NCBI GenBank assembly: GCA_950106755.1
Contig: OX467090.1
Span: 1,178,001 to 1,242,000 of the forward strand
DNA from: Climacium dendroides
Taxonomy: Eukaryota; Streptophyta; Bryopsida; Hypnales; Climaciaceae
DNA length: 64,000 nucleotides
Direction of reading: 5' to 3'
Shown here: positions 1 to 10,559 of the stretch, in pieces
How positions within the stretch are numbered: the stretch's first letter is position 1
Layout: each line of letters opens with the position of its first letter
The notes under the pieces: generated by a model
The model's database searches: none
Seen by the model: the letters and a program-made list of their open reading frames with translations, nothing else
Told to the model about the DNA's origin: nothing
Program-made: the position numbers and the translations under genes

Positions 1-254
1 ATGGCTCGCGATATTATCTGGGAACAGGAGGACATGATTTGTATGGGCCTCATGGAAGTTCCTACTACACTGGTTCAAATCATGGAGGGACTGGAGGGTC
101 ACATGAATATGCTTTAGTTCCACCTCCAACTTTTGGAGGTCCTTATAACAGAAATTATGGACAAGGAGGACAATCAAGCAGATATGGGCCATATGGTGGC
201 TCCGGTTCTACGCCTCAAAGTCAGAATCATGATAGTAAATTTGATTTTGAATGA
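1..254 (+). CDS. 3' end of a Gly/Tyr/Ser-rich protein gene (partial)
   Basis: An open frame enters from the left edge (codons begin at base 3) and stops at TGA 252-254. The visible 83 residues are low complexity: repeated Gly, Tyr, Ser, Asn and Gln with YGPHG, YGPYGG and GGTGGSHEY-like blocks, ending in an acidic/aromatic DSKFDFE. No folded domain is present, so the product cannot be named. Such tails are common at the C-terminus of plant RNA-binding and nuclear proteins (family knowledge), but that is only a guess here. GC content is higher than in the following AT-rich DNA, which supports a real terminal exon. The true start lies outside the window. Confidence 0.55.
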   Translation, partial: GSRYYLGTGGHDLYGPHGSSYYTGSNHGGTGGSHEYALVPPPTFGGPYNRNYGQGGQSSRYGPYGGSGSTPQSQNHDSKFDFE

Positions 255-1577
255 AGTATAGTGTTGTTTTGTAGAAAAATACTGGTCGCCATTATGTAGT
301 TATGGGCTTTGTATTGTAATGTGGTTTCACATGTAATGCATTGTCATTTGCCATTTGAAAACAATGCAACAGTTGCAGGTATATTCAAACAAGTGAGATG
401 TATGAAAAAGTTGTTCTAGCCCAAAAAATGGAAGTGGTACGGGCTATTAGGCTATTTTATAATATTGTAAAATTATTTTCTTTTTATTTTGTAGAGTAAG
501 TAGAGTTCCACGATATGAGTGGTTGTTTGTTGCAAATGTTGAGCATGTGAATGAAGGAATGATGTGATGTAATGTAATGTATTTGAACATCAAAAGTTAT
601 GTATTTTGGTCATTTGAATGGCAATGCGTAATTAAAATCATGAAAGTTGCGTGCATCTATACAAAATTGTAAATTTACACTCGTTTTTTGAGACAAAATG
701 GTGTGACCAAATCATTTTCATAAATTTTTTTTCCTACCTACTATGTTTACTGGCCTACTAGGCTACTACGTAGTGCCTACACTACCCCTCGTGGCCCCGT
801 CCCTTGTTTTGAGCGATTTAGGTCATAACTTCTATTCCCGGTCATTGATTGTGGGAAAAATTATGTCCCCATTATCCCATATAGCTTATCAATTTTTCTA
901 TCTTGAAAAAAAGTTTCAAAAAATCATGACAAAATTTCAGGTTGTAGGTACCTATCTAATAACGCATTTGTCCCTCGAAGGGACAATGGTCCTATAGAAG
1001 TTAACCTTCAACTCACAATAAGATAATCACATACATGATGTTTCCTTTGGTCCTTTAGTCGCTCTCGATCGTCATATGAATCAAAAAGACATAGAGACAT
1101 AGAATTCAGTAAATGTTTAACATTCTTAATATTGTCATTGACATTATTATAATGAACATCTTCACCCAAATTTACTATACCACACAAATGAAGACAAGGA
1201 CTTGTCAACCAACCAATCAATCAATCATCATCCATCCATTAAAAATTGAATGAATTGCAAGTTATTTCATATAAAAATTTCAAGATTTCCATCCAAACAT
1301 ACGATGACAAATGGCGTAAGGATTTCCAAATTCTCCAAAATCATTGTGAATTAAATCATGTTCACTAATTACAAATGCTGAGATGCACCTTACTGTAAAA
1401 CTCCATTCACAATCAATCCAATCATTGGTGATAAAACTAAGGTATATCATCCGTATATACTATGCTACCATGTAATCCACATGTACATCACTATATGTCT
1501 TTGCCTCTATGAATAGTGCATACTATAAACACCTATAGTTAATTAGTTATATATGATATATTAATATCATTAAAGAT
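255..1577. other. 3' UTR and AT-rich intergenic DNA
   Basis: The sequence after the stop is T-rich with many TGTAATG/TGTATT-like stretches, as expected for a plant 3' UTR and polyadenylation region (about 255-700). The rest has no convincing coding sequence. One isolated near-perfect palindrome sits at 968-986 (arms TTGTCCC/GGGACAA around a TCGA-containing centre). The stretch 1000-1577 is the downstream flank of the minus-strand kinase-like pseudogene. Confidence 0.5.
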
Positions 1578-3074
1578 TTAAACTAGAGCTCTATAGTGGC
1601 GGAAGTATTCATCCGGTATATGCCAATGAAACAAAGAAGTAAATCGCGAATTCACTTGCGCCAAACTACTATGGCCATTGGGACCATCTTTGCAAAGTCT
1701 CCCCAAATACACTTGAAAGACTTGTGCTAACTTATGATGCAAGTACAACACATGTTTTTTGCTTCCACGACCTTGCAAACTGTAGTATGTCTCCGACATA
1801 CATGTACTATTGATCCTCTGAGCTAGTTGACCAATAGCAAATTTTTTGGACTTAATGGTAAGTATGGGTATGTTCTCCACATCCGCATTTCTTCGATGTA
1901 CATATGTAATCTTTGGATCGATCTACCACCTCCTCGTCAAAGCTTCGTCCCGATCACTTGTCGATGTGAATGTATACAACGACTTCATGGGTTCCGTACT
2001 AGCCGTGGTCATCCTTCAATTGCAAACTCCAATGAAAACCCGCGACTCGTCTTCCAGAAAATGAAATATGATGTTGTCTGGAGAAATGTCGTTGTGGAGA
2101 TGTCCAGCACCATGTACCGCATTCATAATATGCAGTAGTGCCCAAGCAAGCTCCGTACGCTTTGCTCTCCATCGCTTCAGATAATAAGCACGAACGACTT
2201 CTTCATCGCTAATTTTGGGGTCATACATAATGCGAATGGCAATATTGTCTGGATAATCATTATCCATTCTCAACATTTCACACAAAGTACCACCATTCTA
2301 CCATAATGAATAGCCTTTGTTCCGAATTATGTGGACTGCAACAAAGCGTATGACTCCATCGTGCAGAATCCGCACCGCCATCGATTCAGTTTGGTATTCC
2401 ATCTTTGCAAACTCAGGTCGTCGATCTTCTTGGAGAGACACCTTTGCTACAAATTCCCAATGTGGTTGAAGTTCAAGGCATCTTTTGATTCGCACCCTAC
2501 AAATTGTGGTTTAGCCCCCACGTAGAATTACGTTATCTTGTGGAATCACCCTTGCGGTTCCCGGGAGCGCTATTAAATGGCGCAATGCAACTCACATATT
2601 TACTGTGCCTTCGTGAATTGCCCACCAACCCAAAAATCCACCTCTATTTCGTCTGGAAGCAAATGGTCTCATCCAATTCACGAACATGTCCACTTTTGTA
2701 ATCACGTGCGTGAAGGCTTCATCATCAATGCAATGAACCTTACCAAATTTTTCCACAATTCTTTTTGTATTCCATAGTGCATCATGCGCTTGTTTGTCCA
2801 ACCAGTTAGTAAAATTCTTCTTTTCCATTTCTTCATACCACTCCTGCACCCGCAACGCTTTATTCATCATGTCCTTCATATTGCCTTTGAACTTCTCAAT
2901 GCCCTCTTCTTGATAACGAACATACTTAGAGTCAAGAGAGATGGTAGTTTCCCTCTCATAGAATTCAACAATGAATTTCCTCAAAAACGTGGTGCAAGTG
3001 TACGAGGGGTTGTCCATGACGTCGGGTTCATTAGGATCTTCGAAAACCTTCGCTTTCTTCTTCACCCTTGGCAT
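1578..3074 (-). pseudogene. Protein-kinase-like mobile-type ORF broken by five stops
   Basis: A single minus-strand frame runs from ATG 3074 to 1578 (499 codons) and is interrupted only by nonsense codons at 2592-2594, 2511-2513, 2298-2300, 2016-2018 and 1923-1925. I saw no frameshift. The first 160 residues are Lys-rich (MPRVKKK) and unfamiliar. The later part looks like a protein kinase: VHGAGHLHNDISPDNI matches the HRDxxxxN catalytic loop with HND in place of HRD, and FAIGQLAQRI resembles the helix after the activation loop (DVYALGxL). All five stops can arise by one C-to-T or G-to-A change. The gene points away from the DUF7869 pseudogene at 5.7 kb, and a GC-rich inverted-repeat region lies upstream. 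It is probably a mobile or multicopy gene, not a host kinase; no activity is expected. Confidence 0.6.
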
Positions 3075-3229
3075 CTTGATGAATGTCACACAATTTGAGA
3101 AAAAAAATGACAAGGGTCCCCCCAAGATTTCACCTTTACCTTCCCAAGGAGAGGAGGCAATAGGGCCCAAAGGCACTAAGCTTCTCCACTCTCTCTTGCA
3201 AGCAAGGGGAAGGTAAAAGTGAGAGGCGG

Positions 3230-3750
3230 ATGGCCATCCCGTCTACCCAATCTCAGCCGTTTGCCTTGGTGGACGACCAATCGTCCGCCTCGTCGGGTCC
3301 GTCCAATTGGCCGACCAATTGGACTGCCGACTGGTTGGACGGGCCACGCGGCCGACCGACCGAGTGGACGGAGATTTTCGTTGAGCCGTCGGATTTAGGG
3401 CTGCATCAGACAGCCTTCGCAGTCCAATTCCTCCGGCCGTCCGATCAAGGGCACGGCGGACTCCGCCTCCGCCCGCGAGGTTAGCCTCGTTTGCTCGGTC
3501 CAATCAGTTGGCCTTGTCCGCCGTCGCTGCGGTCACCCCGTCCGCGTAGTCGGCGCCGTCCGCTCTGTTGTCTCCGCGGTCGGCCCCATCCGCCCAGCTA
3601 TCCGCTCCGTCGGCTCTTCCGTCCGTCCAACCGCTTGTCCACTGGATGTACGGGAATCCGACAGTTCTATGTCGCTGGACGCTCGAAAACTTGCGGACGC
3701 GGACGTTGGACGTCCGTCCGGACGTTCGGGTGTTCCAACGTCCGTGCAAC
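3230..3750. promoter_or_regulatory. GC-rich block with inverted repeats upstream of the kinase-like gene
   Basis: About 500 bp of GTCC/GGAC-rich DNA stand out sharply from the AT-rich surroundings. They contain a perfect inverted repeat at 3301-3324 (10-bp arms GTCCAATTGG, 4-bp spacer) and a second with 11-bp arms CGGACGTTGGA at 3700-3710 and 3734-3744. Small open frames on both strands here are repeat artefacts. The block sits just upstream of the start of the minus-strand kinase-like gene, so a promoter role is reasonable but not shown. Confidence 0.4.
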
Positions 3751-4657
3751 CCTGCAAGTAACTGAAATTGGAAGATTCTTGATCGCGGAAATTAGTTGTT
3801 TATAGTTGTTGATGGCAAAGAAAAATGCCTAAACATATTTTTATTCAAAGTTGATTAGATCATTTGAAAATCCCGCGTACTATTCTCCCTCTCCCCTTCC
3901 CGCAATTTTGCATAATGTGGGCCTGTATCATTGAACGAGCAAAGTTGTTTCTTCTCGTTTCCCGCTTGGACAACTTGCCTATGTCATTACCACCGTCCGC
4001 ATTTGCATTCCTCCATTTCAATTTGCAGTGTGTCATACTTCCGTGTTTTTGTAGCTCAATTCCGGAGGTCATTCCAAGCTATTATCTCGGTTGCATTTTC
4101 AGTTTCGTAAGAATTGCTGATGACGTTTCAGGTCAGGTCTTAGTCCCATGTGCCTTGGTATGCATTCAATACCCCACAATCAAACTCCATTTGCCCTCTA
4201 GTTGTTGTTTTCTTCTGAATCTATAGGGGTACTTTGTATATTCAATAGATTCATCTCTGCATTTCTCTTGCACCCAGTACGGTCGCCATTCCGCTTGCCT
4301 GTATTAGTGTGTACTGATAGGATTTCATTGTATGACCATTCTTGAGTTAAAGAGTCCTCCGACGTTGAATTCTATGAATTCTATGTTCATTGAGAAAAAT
4401 TGTTGATCATGAGATAAATATTCCTCTTTGTGTTTTTATTTGTGATGTTTGATTTATCAATATGGGACAATTACAACAGACTGCAATATTGATTGTCGAG
4501 TGCATGGAAATGCACTCTTGATAACTGTGCCGTTTTTTTTAGAATACGTGAAGAAAATGATTTGAGCATGAGCTCTGTGAAATGCGGAAACTAATTTCCA
4601 CTCGAATTGAATTGAAAATCCTAAAAATCGGAATTTGAGGATTTCAACCGCTCACTG
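3751..4657. other. Non-coding spacer
   Basis: AT-rich spacer between the kinase-like pseudogene and copy B. I see no gene. A 120-codon open frame at 3864-4226 has no recognisable domain and is more likely chance. Confidence 0.4.
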
Positions 4658-5287
4658 ATTTTAACTCGACCCAAGTTAAAATATTGAATTCTAGTAATAA
4701 ATTCCATTGTCCCCATAACAATAATCATTAGAAGTATATTCCTCTCCTGCATAGAATAATAAAATACAGAATAAGTTATATGGTATTCATCTTTTGATGT
4801 TGTTCCTAAGTAGACTAGTATAGTGTCATTTATATTAATATCCCATTCGAACTGTCCTTTTAACTCGATTCAAGTTAAATGTCTTGTTATGGATTCCCTC
4901 TTGTGTCGTAATAATATTTAACTCAACTCGAATTAAATGTTCTGTAAGGGATCCTTATTGGAATAGTACATATTCTCTTCAATGGTCTTGAAATGGAACA
5001 GCAAAAACTGCTTTCCTTATTATTATTTATTAACTATATAGTTTAATTCGAGTCAAGTTAAATTATTTTGGTCCATTGATTCAATGGATGAACACTTATT
5101 TGAAGAAATGTGTTGACATTTGAGACATGTTTATGTTTTCCAAACTTCATTCTATGATTTCTAACTTTTAAGTTGAATTCATTTCACATTTGTATGATAA
5201 TGTCGGTCGGTTAGTGGGTAGATACTTTAATCATGTCTATTTGTTGGCCTAGTTAAATACAGCATGTTTAACTCGACTCGAGTTAAA
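4658..5287. repeat. Five palindromes with TTTAACTCGA arms upstream of copy B
   Basis: Five 21-25 bp palindromes lie at 4658-4682, 4858-4879, 4916-4938, 5041-5062 and 5267-5287. The last is perfect: arm TTTAACTCGA, centre base C, then the reverse-complement arm. The others differ at one to three bases. They occupy the divergent region between the kinase-like gene (minus) and the DUF7869 gene (plus). The central TCGA-N-TCGA is shared with the arrays at 21.85 and 28.5 kb, while the outer arms differ. Confidence 0.8.
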
Positions 5288-5699
5288 TCATCTGGTATGT
5301 GATCAGTATATATTCATTTGTATGGAGATTTGTTTTGTACAGATTATAAATGTTTATTCGTATCGTCACTAGTATGTGATAGTCGGAATATTGTCTGCAC
5401 AACTTTTGTACAGTATGCAGTAGAGGTAGCCAATACCAACCAATGCGCTCTTGTAGGATTGTGGACATTGCCTATGGGTGTAATTACATCTTTAGGATTT
5501 TATAATTCATAGTGATTTCAGTTCATACTATAAAATCACTGAACGTTCTACTACTGCCCATTTCTATCTCTGCACTTGTGTATTCGTTTGCTTTGCCAAG
5601 TACTGCTGTAGATCATTTCTGTTGTGGCATTTGTTTAACATCATGTATTGTTATACAGAGAAATGATGGTTGTTGTTCTAAGACATCCTGTCAAGGAGT

Positions 5700-6786
5700 A
5701 CGTATCTAATGAAAGCAAGGTGGAGAATATGCCGTTAGTAGACAACAATATTCCAGATTGCGAAGGTATTCCAAGACGTCTCTAGAGCACCAAGATTGTA
5801 ATTCTACGTAATGTGAATGGGCAACCGGTGGCTGAGGGCATATGTTACAGTGTGAGTTCCAAGCACGTAGGAGGCAACATTGGTCCCCTCGGAGAATCTC
5901 TTATTGCGATTTATGTATCCAAATCCTTACAATTTGTAGAGGTTTCTGAGGACTGGAAGTATTTACTTTATGCGTGGCCTATTGATTGAGTGTTTCTAAA
6001 TGGGGCAAGCCTCAAAGACCACGAGATTTGTGACGAATATAATTGTTGGCAAGCAAGACTATTACAGCCATGCTCATCAAGTGTGAGACAATATACAAGC
6101 GTTGTGAGAAATCCTCCTCCTCCTTGAACTTGTGTGAAAGCCAAGGATCTTCTCACTCATGAATCTATCAACTTTGCATCGAGTAAGGTGTGCTGCACAA
6201 ACAACTGTGTTCAACCTTTCTTTAGGGAAAAGATTTGAACTTTCTGTGAATGTATGTACTACAAAACAACCTTTGAATTCCACTATCACATGAAGTTGGA
6301 TGTGCATTGACAGGTCCATTGTGACGCTCAAGGCAAGGTGGTCACTTTGGAAGGAGTTGATGTATACATGGTGGCATATTGCAAAGTATCTCGAAATCCA
6401 TTTTTCATTGTTTTTAAGGATATGCTGCTAGAGGTGAACAAGCTCAACCACATGGGAATGTAGGCACCCAAAAGGCTCAAAAGCATACGCTGCAAGCTAT
6501 GGCAACATTGAAGTGTGTATTTAAAAAATCAGTTGACCATATGCCACATCAAATGCTTACTTTTTCTTCTGGAGAAAAAATTATTTCTAAGGTTCTACCA
6601 GCTACTTTTACATAAAAAGAAACAATTCTCAAGGTCAACACAATAAATGCTGTGTTTGGGTTGAAAAAAGTCTTCTCTTCGAATATTAACAAGATCAGGA
6701 AATTAAATTTTCCTGAATACTCTGTGAAAAAGCCCAGAGATAACTTTGCTCGATGTGTTGACTGTGATAGATATTATGCACAAAAA
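5700..6786 (+). pseudogene. DUF7869-type protein, copy B, 5' half
   Basis: Translation aligns collinearly with the first part of copy A (18744-21629, minus). Matching blocks are VILRNVNGQPVAEGIC versus VTLRNEDGVDLARGVC; SSKVCCTNNCVQPF versus STKSCCQKNCVQPF; and HTLQAMATL at about 6485, opposite the site where copy A has two stops. The end, LNFPEY...DNFARCVDC, matches NFPEF...DSFARCGLC. Several in-frame stops and small frame changes are present. The start near 5700 is approximate. The gene is cut at about 6787 by an inserted element and resumes at about 10.56 kb. Five TTTAAC-arm palindromes lie upstream. Confidence 0.75.
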
Positions 6787-6787
6787 A

Positions 6788-9700
6788 TGATTGCCCCCAT
6801 TGGATTACGAAGGAAATGGGATCATTGTTGTAGCACAGGAAAGTCAGGTTGCTTCTCTAGGACTGGAAATGATCCTAAAGTGACCCGTTTATCGTTCCCA
6901 CAGAGATTTAGTTGGAGGAATCCTTGTTTGTCCGGAAGAGAGGGATTTGCCTTGCCACAACAAACCTACGAACATCTGCTCTAATTCGGTTAAGTCCCAA
7001 TTCTAACTATTCTATTCTATTACCATACTCACCCTTTTAACTTCTCCTATTCACACATTATCTACAATCTATTTACAATCAAACCGGAACTGAAAAGGGG
7101 ATAGCTAGTCCGACTTTCCCGTTCTTGGTAACCGGAATCGAGTTTAACCTCTGAATCAAGAGGGATCCACGTATTGGGCTTGAGGCAGAAAGCTTAAAAC
7201 CTACCCTCTAAGTTTTAGAGTGACAAGAGATCCACTGTAAAAAGAAGAAGAAAAACACAACACAACAAAGCCTAATTCTGGCCAAACTCTCCTTCACAAC
7301 TAAACCGGATAGCTATCAGGATCAACAGGTCACACAAGGTATAGTTGGCTAGAATACTAACTTGGACTACAACGACGGCCTATTAGTTAATCTGGATTTC
7401 TGGAAAAAACCAGGACGACTGAGTTAGAAAGTTGTTACCTCCCCTTTGGGATTCCGGTTAAGTCTGAACCTATCGATCGGAAAACGGGAGCTGCTCTAGA
7501 ACAGTCGACAATTACACTCCACACACATCCGGGACTATCAAAACTCAACTAGAAACACGAACCGGTCACACTTGGGTCCGGAAAACACCCTCACTCGCAG
7601 TTTCTCTTCAAGAATCCGGACAATCTTAATATCCGGGCACACTCCCTCCTTACCTATTCCTGCAATCTCTACAAAACATACATCAATGGTTATCCACCAC
7701 CAAAGCACACGCCGCCACCTCAAATTGTGAACCAGAAAGTTGATTTGGATTGCACAATGCTAAGAAAACAAAGTATGGAAATGCACACCAGATTAACAAT
7801 AACCGGCTAACTAAATACTAAACAACCCATAGGACTCCTCAGTCCATAGGAATCAAAATCTACCTTTCCTAATCAACACGTGCCCTCCTCCTCATCTACA
7901 AAAATGACGTTGACTACTATAATCCTAGAACTAGCCGTTAAAATTCCCATTCCGATAAATCCGAATCCAGGAAGTCAATTCTATTTTTCCTGCTAAAAGT
8001 GATTTACAAAATACTTTCTACCCAAAACTTGGGTTTTCAGCCGAGATTCTATCCTACCTATCTGTCCTACTCTAACTTTTCTTCCGCTTCCTCGGTGTTG
8101 CACTTGGTTTCGGGGTGCCCTTCCGCGCTGGTTGTTTTCGGACGGAACCGGAAACTATCTTCCGTTTCTTGGCCTTGGAGGATTGAGCCTTGGTCTTGGC
8201 TCTCTTCTTCTTCGGTGCAGCCAGTTCCTGATCCGGATTAGAGTATAGTTCGGACTCCTTTCCGGATTCAGAACTGGAATCCTCTTCTTCCTCCTCTTCT
8301 TTTGAACCCTCATCTTCTTCTTCTTCCTCCTCTGACTTCACCCGGGTTGGTTTCTTTGCTGATGGAGGCCTTGGAGTCTTCATCTTCGCCTGGCTAGGAG
8401 TGGAAGAGGCCTTTGAAATCTTGCTCTGCGACGTCCCTAAATTTACCTCTTCCACTTTCACCTTTCCCTGCAAAACTAATCATTCCGGGTGTTGGTGTGT
8501 GTGCAATTCCGATTTTTGGGGTAACAATCTCCTTAGCCGGAGTGACTATCATCACATCTTCGGATGAATGTCCGGATTTCTCCCGTGTCATTGGGGATGT
8601 CTGCTTGGTCTCTGACCGCGGTAGCTTGGATGGAGTTGCCTATGTTGTAACAACCATTTCCGGTTTTGATTTTGGTTGAGCAGGTGGACTGACCTCCCCC
8701 ATGACTTCTCTCAATTGAACAAGTAGTTGTTCCATCTTGGAGTTGAAGGATACTAGGATATAAATGACTTTGTCCCCTAGTTTTCCTACCCCTTCCAAAA
8801 CCTTCTCATCAAATAACCTAGCCTTGTTCAATGTTTCTGCCAGAAGGGCGATGAACTCCCTAATTCGGTCAATCGTTTCTACAGTTTGAACTGAATACTT
8901 TCGGTTACGCTCACTTTCCTGTTTCTGTCTACTTAGTTCTTCTTTCAGGGACAACAATTCATCCGCATATCCTGATACTTCGCCTTTCCGGATTTTCCCT
9001 CAGCATCCTCTATCAGGTTCTGGATTTGTTCTATACACTCTGTCCTAGGAATATCCCCCAACATCTTACATACCTTTTTCAAGGTACTTCTCTCTTTCTC
9101 ATGTTCTTCCCGGACTTTCTTGAGCTCCCCTATAATCGATCCTAAATCGTTGTTCCAGATTGGATCCTTCTCTTCCTCTATCTAGACCTCTTTCCCTTTC
9201 CTCTTTTCCAGTTCCAGTTTTCCCGACGAACCAGAAGCCTCTCTCTTAACCTCTCTCTCTTCCATCTCATCATCGTAATCAGGTTTCATTCCGTGGGCTA
9301 GTTTGACCTCCTGGACTGTGTATTCTTGCCTCTCTTGCGCCCTCATACAATCTTGGACATGATACAAATGAAAAAGAAATGGGGAAATGCTAGATGGTTT
9401 AGTCTTTCCCACTCCCTTGCATAGTTTGGCGACATAATCTCTCAAGACTAACCCCCAATCTACCTTCCTGTCTCCGGACAGTGCACCAAAGATTGTATTT
9501 CCCAAGGTGATGGTCATCCGGTTCCCTCTATCCGGACTGAGAATCGGAACTAGAAATTCTAGCACCCTCTTCTCTCGTTCATCCTTGCAGTCACTCACTG
9601 TGTATCCATCTTTTGTATGAGGGGCATTCCGGAACTTACCCACCGTGGACTTGTCTGTCTGGGACGCCAGCCCTTCTCCACCCCGGGCAAAACCGTAAAC

Positions 9701-10559
9701 CTCCCGCCATACTCCTGCGGTCCACTTGTCCGAAAGCGCCCTCACAGTCTTCTTCCATTCGTTCGACTGCGGATGCAATATCTCCCGTACCATCACTTCG
9801 TCTTTGAAACTCCAGGGCCTTTCTATCAGCCCTGCACAACCCATCTGACTAAGATCCTCCACCAGGTTTGCTCTCTCTCCCGCATCTTCCGGAATAACCG
9901 GAACGATGTTTCTAAGTGATATCTTCATAGTGGGGGTCTCCTCCTCAGCCTCACTCCCAGACATGGTTGCAGTGCTCTCCCTACTCTTCTCCGACTAACC
10001 CTCACAGCAGTCACTCGCACTACAGCACGGGCTTACTCGGAAACTCAAATTGTCAAGAAAAACCGGAAACTCTCCAATCAACTATGAACCCTAACGGAAA
10101 CAATTTCCAAGTTATAACTTGCCGAAGAAACTGGAAAAAGGTTTGACATTGAATTCTTCCTACCTCCCGTTTCCAACCGTTGGTTTTGACGTTTCCAGTC
10201 ACTGGACTGTTAAGATGACTGTTGGAGGTTAGCCGTGAAATCCTCTAGACCACTACTTTGCCCATCATTATCCGGGGATGACCGTTAACTTCCAGTTTCC
10301 GGTTTCTACTGAGCCAAATCTTTTGGAATCCCAATTGAAATCAATCCCGTTCCCGGTTATTGATTTTCCGGTTTCGGTTTTCAGGAGTAACCATTAACTC
10401 TATTATAGAGTTAAGGTTTTCTGATTTTCCAGTTCCAGTTCTTCTCTCTCCCTGCTCTATTTTTATAGCAAAAAGACAAAAAATTTATCTAGATGAACCC
10501 GCTATGTCCTCAATTCTTCCTAAAAACTTCTAAGGCCTTATTTAGGACTCCCACAATCA
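6788..10559 (-). mobile_element. Gag-like retroelement-type insertion inside copy B
   Basis: This 3.8 kb segment separates two halves of a reading frame that is continuous in copy A, so it is an insertion. Candidate ends on the plus strand are TGATTG (6788) and CAATCA (10554-10559), a TG...CA retroelement-like border. An alternative border uses a repeated ATTGGA (6799-6804 and 10563-10568) as target duplication; the two readings differ by less than 20 bp. No long terminal repeats or pol genes are visible. It encodes one gag-like frame on the minus strand and is rich in CCGGA/TCCGG motifs, like the related copies at 15.06 and 62.9 kb. It is probably a non-autonomous retroelement derivative. 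Confidence 0.65.
8072..9964 (-). pseudogene. Gag-like ORF of the inserted element
   Basis: The frame starts at ATG 9964 and runs 260 codons to a stop at 9182-9184. The same reading continues (EEEKDPIWNNDLGS...), then needs frame changes near 8.95 kb and 8.5-8.6 kb to reach the C-terminal Lys/Arg-rich tail ending at 8072. The N-terminal half (LSQMGCAGLIERPWSFKDE, TVGKFRNAPHTKDGYTVSD, SSISPFLFHLYHV) aligns with the element at 15.5-16.2 kb. The middle (8640-9060) is a predicted coiled coil rich in Glu, Lys and Leu. The end is Ser/Glu-rich then basic. This is the layout of a structural gag-type or unclassified plant retroelement protein. No zinc knuckle, protease or polymerase was found. Confidence 0.55.

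Noticed and set aside
3230..3805. Several overlapping ORFs of 65-104 codons on both strands
   Set aside because: All derive from GTCC/GGAC repetitive DNA.
10533..10543. AAGGCCTTATT near the right end of the copy B insert as another terminal repeat of the large element
   Set aside because: Only 11 bp match; the next bases differ and no partner was found nearby.
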